Origin: Actinostola sp. cb2023
Taxonomy: Eukaryota; Cnidaria; Anthozoa; Actiniaria; Actinostolidae
Length of the DNA: 64,000 bases
Assembly: GCA_033675265.1 (NCBI GenBank)
Contig: JAUJYZ010000139.1
Coordinates: forward strand, 173,316-237,315
Direction of reading: 5' to 3'
The notes beneath the pieces are model-generated. The model did not search any database, was not told the origin of the DNA, and saw nothing but the letters and a program-made list of their open reading frames with translations. Shown here piece after piece: positions 56,140 through 64,000 of this stretch. The stretch's first letter is position 1. Every line of letters begins with the position of its first letter. The position numbers were made by a program, and so were the translations under genes.

Positions 56140-58336
56140 TTACACAAAATAACTTGGAGGCATGTCTTTGGTTTCAACTTGCTGTTGAGAAACACCACCA
56201 CCAGCAGCAGCAGCATATGGGGTTGGATACACAACCTGAACAATAACAGTAAAATAACTACAAATACATGTATATGATATCCATCCTCATTCTCATGGGT
56301 CATATTGGCAATTGCACATCAACCATTTTGCCCTGGGCTTAAACAAGTTCGTTTTTATAAACGAGGGGGGGGGGGGTGGCTTATGACCAGAATAAAAAAA
56401 ACGTTTCAAAATCAGCTGATAAGATAAGTTGAGACGGTATAGCAGTATCAAAATACGTTTTAAATCTACTGGTTTTTAATTAATATTTACAATAAACTCA
56501 TGATAATTTCAATATTGGGAAAAAATTCAAAACTGTAACTTGTTCCTCAATCTGTCCTAATTTTCAATTTGAAGTTATACCGTGTTCTGTGAAAATGCTC
56601 AAGGAAACAAGAAAACGTATACCCGGGGGACTTATAAGGGGGGGGGGGGGGGGGGGGGGGGGGGAGGGGGGGGGAAGGGGTTTGTTTGAAAGTATATGGG
56701 CCTATTACGGGGAGGCTTATAAACGGGGGGGGGGGGGGGGGGGGGGAGGGTGCTTATAAGGGGCAGTTTACGGTATACTACTGAAGCGTGACACTTAAAT
56801 TTACAAAGCTCTTTCAGATAAACTCCAGTCTAGCTGTCAATCAAACTGAAGCTTTGTAAGGATTGGCTAAAGTCTGACACACCCATGTTTTTTTTATTGA
56901 CATTCAACTTTTCAATAGACCTTTTTACCGATACGGTGGCCATTTTGGATTCTATTGTTTTGACTAATACATTATGGGATGCTCAGGGTGCAAATGACCC
57001 AAAAACTGTACAGTGTGGAGTCGCGTCAATATATCATATTTCTATTTCACTCTAAACGTATAGTGTTGTATGACTTACTAGAGTGCAAACACTAAAACCG
57101 TGAAACAGTACATTAAAGTACTTAGTGCTAAATAGCACCAATGAAACAATAGAAAACAAAAGACATTGCACTATTTAGTGCTAATTAAGTTAGCACTGTT
57201 TCACGGTTTTAGTGTTTGCACTCTATCTACGTGTGTTGTGTATATTATTGTTGTATAACTTTGTACAAATTAATTGCTTTAAATTAAGTTTTCATAGTTT
57301 TTCATGGCCAAATGGTTACTACCTTGCACCCTGGGCATCACATAATTCAATATGGCTGCCGTATCGGTAAAAAGATCTATTGAGACAACATCATTGGAAG
57401 GTCACACTTGAATAGTAATGGTAGTTATATATGTATATATAACTATATACAGCAATATGCAGAAATTCTGATCCTTTTGACTAAAATACATATATATCAA
57501 AGACCTACTTAAAATTATGGGATGGCTACGCTGATATTTTTTTCATCAAGCCTCGCTGGCAGACAACTAGATAAAAATATCAGCGTAGCCATCCCATAAT
57601 TTTAAGTAGGTTTTTGATATATATATGTATTTTAGTCAAAAGGATCAGAATTTCTGCATATTGCTGTATATATGACTATATATATATACAGTCATTTGCA
57701 AAAATTCTGGCCGCTACGAAATATCAATATATCAATATATCGGGTGCATTATGGGTAATTAAATAATCGAAAATTCCCCTTAAAGTGGGTTACGCCAGCA
57801 AAGTTGGCAGAAATATTTAGTATAATGTTTATTTTAGTCTTACGTTTGTTGTTTGTAAATTTTGCTTCATTTAATAGTATTAGTGATGCAGCCGATATAT
57901 TGATATATTGATATATCATGGCGGCCAGAATTTTTGCAAATGACTGTATTACACACCTGTGGTGCAGGTGAAGGATTCATCATCATTTGCTGGCTTTGAA
58001 CTTGCATCATAGGAGCCTGGCCTGGGTTCATTACCAGAGGACCTGTAGTCATAGCTGGGACGGCGACAGGAACCCCATTAGCACCCTGGGTCATGACATA
58101 TGCAACAGGACCATGTTGGGTCTGGATGTAGATTACTTGTCCCTAACAGAACAAAATATCTAGATCATGTTTTAAATAGTAACTATGGGGATATTTTAAA
58201 TCAAATTTGGTATATATTGAAGAAGATATATGCTTACCACAATCCTGGACTAAACTGTTGGGAATGTGCATGTATGTATTTCTATATAACCGACATGTTC
58301 AAGATCGTGGGAAAGGTTATTATTATTATTATTATT

Positions 58337-58380
<44 letters not shown>

Positions 58381-59433
58381 CTTTCCCACGATCTTGAACA
58401 TGTCGGTTATATAGAAATACAAGCTTGTATTAAAACCCCCCTAACAGTCTCCAACCCCCCGTAACACTCCCTCTCCCCCTTGACAATGTTGCTCATGTCT
58501 TTCGTGCACCCAGACACACCTCTCCGACCCACATTGACAAGGGAGAGGGGGAAGAATTAAAAATGTATTGTCGTTTAAAAGAAAAAGAAAAAAAAAGAAA
58601 AATTCCCAACAGGTTTTGTAAACGATTGCAGTTAATACCAGGGCACCCAATATTGCAGTAGCTTATAATTATAATTATTTGTTTTAAACACCCCAAAATT
58701 GAACTGAACCATCATCCTGAGATTTAACAGATTTAAGTTTGATTTGGAGTATGTGGCACACAAGCTATTCTGGGATACTTAACAGTATTCATTTTATACT
58801 TATTGTTACACTATGTAATGATTTAACTTATTACACCTACGATTTCATGAATACAGTACATGTACATCACTGATGGTCCTTATTTATTTCTACAGTTATT
58901 AGGGGCACACAACTTAGCTAATTACATACCATTTGATGCTGTTGTCTTTGGGTCTCACAGCAACCAACAGAACAGCAACAAATAGAAGCCCAGATTCCAA
59001 CTCCAAACTCAATTATTGCAAATATGATAATCATGGAGCCCAGACCAACACTGATATTGCATTGATGTTCCAATGATATAGTTGCAGGCCATGTGGTACT
59101 ATAATAATAATAATCATCATGATTATAATGCCTACCATATGCATACAAGTACTTCTTGGAACAAGGTTGACCACGGAGAATGACTGCAGATACACCAATG
59201 CTGTACATTATGATTAACACACCAGCAAACACAATGGAGACAACGGTAAAACCGAGATATGTTCCAATCTAGAAAAGAAATGCAAAGGAAAATAACAAAT
59301 TATTGTGATCACAACTATAATAGTTTAATATTGCTTTATTTCATCAACCAATTTATCATAATGTTAGACAAACGTTTGCAATATATACACAGGGTTGTTG
59401 CTAGGTTTTTGAGTAGCAGGATCTTCTTCTTTT

Positions 59434-59480
<47 letters not shown>

Positions 59481-59855
59481 AGTGGGGTCCCTGTAGTATT
59501 GTAATGGAAATACCACAGGGAGCCCATCTATATATGAAAAAAAAAGAGAACATGGAGTCAACTAGCATCAAAACAGCAATTAAAGCTTGATGCACTGGTT
59601 GCATTGCAGGTTCTAGAGTAGTTTGGCTGCATCAAAACAGTAATAATTACTATTTGCAGATGGTCAAATGATCAGGTTGACAGCGTCCTACATGTATTTT
59701 TAACTATCCTATTAACTACAACAATATGTGTATCCGAAGTGTCTTGTATCATTGCCAATAAGGAATTCAAGTATTCTTACCAATGGTCCAGATGGCCTGT
59801 CACTGTTAGGGTTGTGCCTGCTTGCAACAAAACCAAGTATGCCAGTGATAACAAT
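56140..59855 (-). CDS. MS4A-like (CD20-related) tetraspan membrane protein, 3' part
   Basis: Four phase-0 exons: 59855-59781, 59268-58930, 58142-57957 and 56235-56140 (stop TAA), 231 residues. They cover the end of membrane segment 2 (IVITGILGFVASR), segment 3 (TVVSIVFAGVLIIMYSIGV), an extracellular loop with QPCSKK and a Tyr/His/Asp run, and segment 4 (MIIIFAIIEFGVGIWASI) followed by CCCSVGCC, probably palmitoylated. The long cytosolic tail is Pro/Gln/Met-rich and ends VETKDMPPSYFV, with a PPxY motif that binds WW domains of NEDD4-type ligases. The order and the SRHNPNSDRPSG loop fit the MS4A family. The first exons, with the N-terminus and segment 1, are not found and may lie beyond 64 kb. 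Introns are crowded with miniature elements. Confidence 0.75.
56362..56760. repeat. G-rich tracts in an MS4A-like intron
   Basis: Three G runs (56364-56375, 56638-56680, 56726-56750) are associated with the repeated phrase GGGCTTATAA. They may be remains of a poly-G-ended element; no paired ends were resolved. Confidence 0.6.
56913..57382. mobile_element. 470-bp TIR element in an MS4A-like intron
   Basis: Inverted ends CAATAGACCTTTTTACCGAT and ATCGGTAAAAAGATCTATTG continue inward through ACGG(T/C)GGCCAT. It carries a nested element at 57081. Confidence 0.75.
57079..57225. mobile_element. 143-bp nested element with TA duplication
   Basis: The ends GAGTGCAAACACTAAAACCG are perfect inverted repeats of at least 28 bp (57081-57223), flanked by TA on each side. 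This is the Tc1/mariner pattern. Confidence 0.8.
57447..57669. mobile_element. 219-bp mariner-like foldback element
   Basis: Ends ACAGCAATATGCAGAAATTC; the arms pair for about 95 bp with very few differences (through ATGGGATGGCTACGCTGATA). Flanked by TA. The terminus resembles that of the neighbouring element at 57688. Confidence 0.8.
57686..57949. mobile_element. 260-bp mariner-like element abutting an MS4A-like splice donor
   Basis: Ends ACAGTCATTTGCAAAAATTC, followed inward by TGGCCGC and ATATATTGATATATT; flanked by TA. Its right end is 9 bp from the coding exon that begins at 57957, just past the GTGTGT donor. Confidence 0.8.
58276..58420. repeat. 145-bp perfect palindrome with (TAA)n centre
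   Basis: The arms match exactly for at least 50 bp from GTATTTCTATATAACCGACA inward to GGGAAAGGTTATT, then ATT/AAT repeats fill the centre. It sits in the intron between the third and fourth MS4A-like membrane-part exons. Confidence 0.85.
59437..59479. repeat. G tract
   Basis: About 43 G in a row in the intron upstream of exon 59268-58930. Length uncertain. Confidence 0.92.
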
Positions 59856-60426
59856 CTAAATAGAATGAAAGAATGAATGAATGGTAGAGTGCATGTATGC
59901 GTAGTCCGTATAAATTAGATTGATTTTATATGACTCGATGATACTCAAAACATTGAAGTGTAAATGAAATGAAATAGTTGATGGCTATATTAATATGACC
60001 GTGATGCATTTAATTTCTCATTTAGACATCAATAATTATTTATTGCAATTTGGGACCATTAGCTTTGAGGTCCTACAAACAATAAATTCACAATGATCAA
60101 GTGGCACAATTAACAATACATAATATTTATTAACATAAATCACCTCTGCCTGTGAAAAAAAAACGGCATTGTTAAAATTCTGTTCTCACACTGAGGTGAT
60201 GTTTGCTTTTTTTGAAATTAAAATTCCTTATTGTAAGTGTCAATCTCTTTGGGTTGACTGCATACATGTATGATCATTTCATGGAGTGCATCAGTGTCAC
60301 TCTTTGAAATATGGTCACAATAAATCGCCAACTGGGTATAACGGACCAAGGGTTTAAGGCACATGTGCTCTGTGCTGCTGAGGAAACCGAAGGCTCATTG
60401 CTGACGCCTGCTGAGTGAACGCTTAT
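59856..60426. other. MS4A-like intron, no exon recognised
   Basis: No upstream MS4A-like exon was found here. The sequence is AT-rich and unremarkable. Confidence 0.45.
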
Positions 60427-61613
60427 TACTTGGCGTGGACTGCCTGTGGCAGACGCCAAGTCTTAAAATGGGCTTTTTTTTCGGGGTTAGAAGATCCAGT
60501 CTATCCCGGTCGTAGGAGCAGCATGTCATTTGATTGGTCAAAAGTTGAAACCATGGCAACTATCACATAATGACCTCTTCGCTCAGTTCGATCGTTCGTT
60601 CTCTTTGACTTTGGGGAACGAAAAGATTTGGTTCGAAGTTCTTCATTTACCTTCTTCTCCAAACGCTTACTATGCTTACAAACGCTCGGCTTACTCTAAA
60701 ATATGTCAGTGAGCGATTTTTGGACCGGGCTGTCCTGCGAACTCGAAGAGAATTCAAAGCAAAACTATGAGTATGAGATCAAATGAGCAAAATATAAACA
60801 AACTAGAAATATTAAAACCAAACCACTGATACAAATTACGAAACTATGACTAAAGACATGACTATCAACTCTTGTACTGTAAAGTATTACTCAGATGCTG
60901 ATGAATACCAGACTCCTGATCTGAAGAACTTATAGAAGCTGAAGAAAACAACTCGTTAAGGTTATGTACGGGCGGGTGTACGACAAGAAAATACAAACAA
61001 CAGTCGCCACACGAAGCGTAAATTCCTCCAATGATTTCTCTCTGCTCTTGTAGAGCAGTATTTATATCAGTAGACGTAGGGACATCAGCAGCCAAGGTTA
61101 AAATCACCTTGTATTTCTTATGCAAACACGCGATTTATAGAATCGTGGATGTAATCTGGCAAGTATAAAGTTATCAATAGTCTGAATAGAGTTTTTACAG
61201 TTACTGAACTTCAATGAAGTCGAGATTAAAGATCAACTATTAAGCTTAAGTTCGTTAGTTCTTGGCTATAATTACAATAGCTCCATGGTCGAATATCGTC
61301 AAAATAGAAAGAGAAAATCTACCACTTGATACTGCTAATTACGCATGCATGTTCTAGCGAGCACAGTCACGCAACGAGTGACAGTTTGTTAAGTCACGCT
61401 GCAATGCCTATATATTAGTTCCGTTCTAACTATTTTCTGCACTATTTTCTGAATTAGTTCCATAAAATCAAAGGATGTTTTTTCGATTGTATTTTTGCTG
61501 TTTATACCCCATTCTGAGCTGGTATTGTCGACTGTGGAAAAGCTCTTGGCTACTGAGTTCCATGCAGCTGATCATCCCAACCGCGCCAAGTGAACGCTCA
61601 CGGAGCGTCTAGT
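60427..61613 (+). mobile_element. Family C rolling-circle (Helentron-like) element, 1.19 kb
   Basis: The 5' end TACTTGGCGTGGACTGCC folds on GGCAGACGCCAAGT and is followed by TTAAAATGGGC. At the 3' end the inverted partner GCGCCAAGT precedes the hairpin AACGCTCACGGAGCGT and the terminal CTAGT. The plan is the same as families A and B but the terminal sequence differs. No Rep/helicase frame; open frames inside have no recognisable domain. It appears to lie in the 5' intron of the MS4A-like gene. Confidence 0.85.
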
Positions 61614-61689
61614 ATTATATATAGTATATATATTAACAAGATGCCATTTAAATATGGAAAATGTCTTCCTAAACTGGAAAATTTCCGGT

Positions 61690-62500
61690 GTTGACTTGGC
61701 TTCAGATATCATATCCGAGTTCAAGATATTATATCTGGGATCAGCCAATCATATACTGTTTCCTTTACACACTCTCAGGCAGAGATATTATATCCAATGT
61801 TGTCCAATCACCTGCCTGCTATTTTTAGAAGCAGATATAATATCCTCTCTCGACCAATACCTAATCATTATAAGATTGTTGAGAATTGTTTGCTAGAACA
61901 CAGAACATATTTTTTAAATTTATATCAAGGATTGAAGTAAACAGCTTAAAATGGAAGTCACCTCAAATTGAAACATCGATCTTGTTGGTTTTGAATGTAA
62001 AGAAACGTTTTCGGCTGCAATTTTTGAGAGTTAATAATTTTATGACTCTCGTTGAAATAATACTAGTCTGTGAAAAAGAAAATTAATTTGACTGAACAAA
62101 AAGAACGGCCTACAAGCATCAGTATTTAGTTCTTGATGCCCGTGCTAAAAGTGCTCACAATGTAACATGATCGCGACTTAGTGTGATTTCCTGTTTGTTT
62201 AGTCGTTGACTCGCTAATGGCTTGCATGATAAGGACATAAGTGGGGTCATTTCTATTATCAAATCAGAATAAAAACGTGATGTTCATCCAGCTTAAACGC
62301 TAACATTTTGTGAGTTGTACAATATTTACTTGGGCCTTTGATATCATATCCGGACTTGGGATGCCATTTATATCTGTCCTTTACACACTCTCGTGAATCA
62401 TGAAGTGAGATATCATATCCTATCTTGTTCAATCACCAGCCTGCTATTTTTAGAAGCAGATATAATATCCTCTCTCTACCAATATCATAAGTCTAAGATA
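61690..62500. repeat. Duplicated segment with a recurring GATATNATATC palindrome
   Basis: 61690-61870 and 62338-62490 are related (CCTTTACACACTCTC, CAGCCTGCTATTTTTAGAAG, CAGATATAATATCCTCTCTC). The 11-base palindrome GATATNATATC occurs about seven times across both, usually followed by C or CC. Confidence 0.75.
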
Positions 62501-62717
62501 TCATAAGTCTAAGAAAATCACGAGAACTGTTTGTCAGATTACGGGAAAACTGATAAAAGTGACCAGCAACTGGGCAGTTTTTTTTAACTCGGTCATGAAA
62601 CGCTCAATGAAGTAAAAGTTTTCGTTTTAGTTGCAAACTAGAATACAGTATCCTTATGGCTCTCTTTGAAATTTAAAAGTACATGTATATGAACTAGTTT
62701 CTTGCTGATAAAAAAGA

Positions 62718-63161
62718 TACAGTAAAAACCCGCATATATATAAGAAACTGTGGATTAAGAACCTCCAAGCTGAAATTTAGCCAATTAAAACATCCAATAT
62801 ATAAGAACCAGTTCAGCCTGACAAATGAAGCAGGTTCTTATGTGAAAAATGACTAAAGCTCAGAACACACAGGTACAGTCGGTGCTGAATATGCAGAAAA
62901 TATTATATTTACTATACAGTTGGGTTGTTAATGTTAGTGTGAATATTAGACTTTCAGGGTCAATAGACTTTCACACAATAACAAAATTGTAAGGAAATAC
63001 ACCATTATGTATCAGGAACAATAATTGTTTTTTTTGCCCTGTAAATAAATGTAAGAACCTGTTAAGAACCTATTCAGCCTGATTTCTCACTAGACACCCA
63101 AATATATAAGAACCATTTCAACCTGACTTGGAATAGGGGTCTTTTATGCGTTTTTACTGTA
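62718..63161. mobile_element. 440-bp TA-flanked element, pogo/mariner-like ends
   Basis: Inverted ends CAGTAAAAACCCGCATA and TATGCGTTTTTACTG, each next to TA. ATATATAAGAACC and TTCAGCCTGA phrases repeat several times inside. Confidence 0.75.
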
Positions 63162-64000
63162 TTTCAAATGAAAGGCCGCTTCTGACTGAAACAATAAAGT
63201 TCTCGATGTCTTTAAGTTGCTGAAAGTATTTCGTGCTCAACGGTAATTTTTTTAACTCGGTCATGAAAGCTCAATGAAGTAAAAGTTTTCGTTGCAAACT
63301 AGAAATACAGTATCCCTAATGGCTCTCTTTAGAAGCGTTTCACACACGCGATAAGTTACCGAGCTGAGCTGTCACATTGCTGTCGTCCACTCTTATCATT
63401 GTCGGTATACAATTGCGCGCCAACCTTGAACAAAAATGGCTGAAGACGTAGCGAAAGCCAAATGCTTGAAGCTAACGATATTATTATTCGCCATGAATTA
63501 CTCGCTAGAATCTTCAGCAAAAGACAAGAAGAACTAGGTACCATTAGCACCAAATTCACACGCGGCACAGTGAATCTGGAAAATCGATTAACTCAAGAAC
63601 TCATTGTTTGGTTGCTTTTGTTGTGGTACGGCTACAACCCTAGTTGGGAACAGGGTCAAGACGTCCTAAGTAAACATTGGCTTTTTCTTTGAAGTTTAGC
63701 TCTTTGCCGGCAATAGTTCATGGTATTAACTTCGTGTGAGGTTACTCACTGTATTAGTAAGGAAATGAAAAGTATTTTGTTACATTTTTCAGACTACAAT
63801 ATTTTCTAGATTCAAATATTGTAGTTCTGAAAACTTTGTAACAAAATCTTCATTAGTGACGTATTTTCAAGGAGGTGAAATGTACATGTCATATTCCAAC
63901 AGTATTACGACAGTTTTTTGACCACGGACTTTATTCTGTAGTTTCGGAAAATCGGATATCTGTCGTCGCTTACCTCACTAGTTATAATCACCTGACCGAG
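63162..64000. other. Right end of window, no firm gene
   Basis: A short segment, CTCGGTCATGAAA near 63255, repeats one near 62590. At 63436 an ATG in good context (CAAAAATGG) opens a 29-codon frame, and another frame runs 63462-63692; neither has recognisable content. They could be a 5' exon of a gene beyond the window. A hairpin with arms TTTTGTTACA and CTACAATATT lies at 63771-63850. Confidence 0.4.

Noticed and set aside
63462..63692. 76-codon frame at the right edge
   Set aside because: No recognised domain and no neighbouring exon; kept only as a possible 5' exon of a gene beyond the window.

Overview
This is a repeat-rich stretch of animal nuclear DNA. The gene set is metazoan: an autophagy WD-repeat protein (WDR45B/WIPI3), COX19, an ankyrin-SOCS-box protein, an MS4A-like tetraspan protein and glutathionyl-hydroquinone reductase copies. 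All but one gene are split by GT-AG introns. The rest is AT-rich intergenic DNA full of short inverted-repeat elements. Retention of a glutathionyl-hydroquinone reductase and the many poly-G-ended and CCAAT-bearing miniature elements suggest a marine invertebrate, perhaps a cnidarian or sponge. The sequence alone does not fix the species.

Layout. 1-5.8 kb: two related terminal-inverted-repeat (TIR) elements with 9-10 bp target duplications, the first carrying a nested 852-bp element with perfect 76-bp TIRs. 5.8-10.6 kb: a damaged tandem duplication of a glutathionyl-hydroquinone reductase gene (minus strand), with a satellite array derived from a miniature element between the copies. 10.6-14.8 kb: no gene, several foldback elements. 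14.9-21.4 kb: WDR45B, ten coding exons on the minus strand, introns holding three long tandem repeats and miniature elements. 21.4-21.7 kb: a short divergent promoter. 21.7-23.2 kb: COX19, plus strand, three exons. 23.3-28.5 kb: foldback elements, a 250-bp G tract, poly-G-ended elements and a 42-bp miniature insertion. 28.7-30.8 kb: an intronless secreted protein with seven four-cysteine modules and one frame slip. 32.2-35.6 kb: an ASB-type gene, minus strand. 37.2-51.7 kb: nested and tandem Helentron-like rolling-circle elements, including a head-to-tail array and a 2.4-kb TIR element whose empty site lies in the neighbouring unit. 51.8-56.1 kb: more foldback elements, no gene. 56.1-59.9 kb: the 3' part of an MS4A-like gene (minus strand), with a third rolling-circle family in its upstream intron at 60.4-61.6 kb. 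The last 2.4 kb is repeat-rich and has no clear gene.

The genes do not form a pathway. The only regulatory coupling visible is the head-to-head WDR45B/COX19 pair. The most informative part of the window is the mobile DNA: several insertions can be dated or delimited because target duplications or unoccupied paralogous sites are present in the same 64 kb. Exon limits, motifs and repeat pairings were read by eye; family names come from remembered family features, not from searches.
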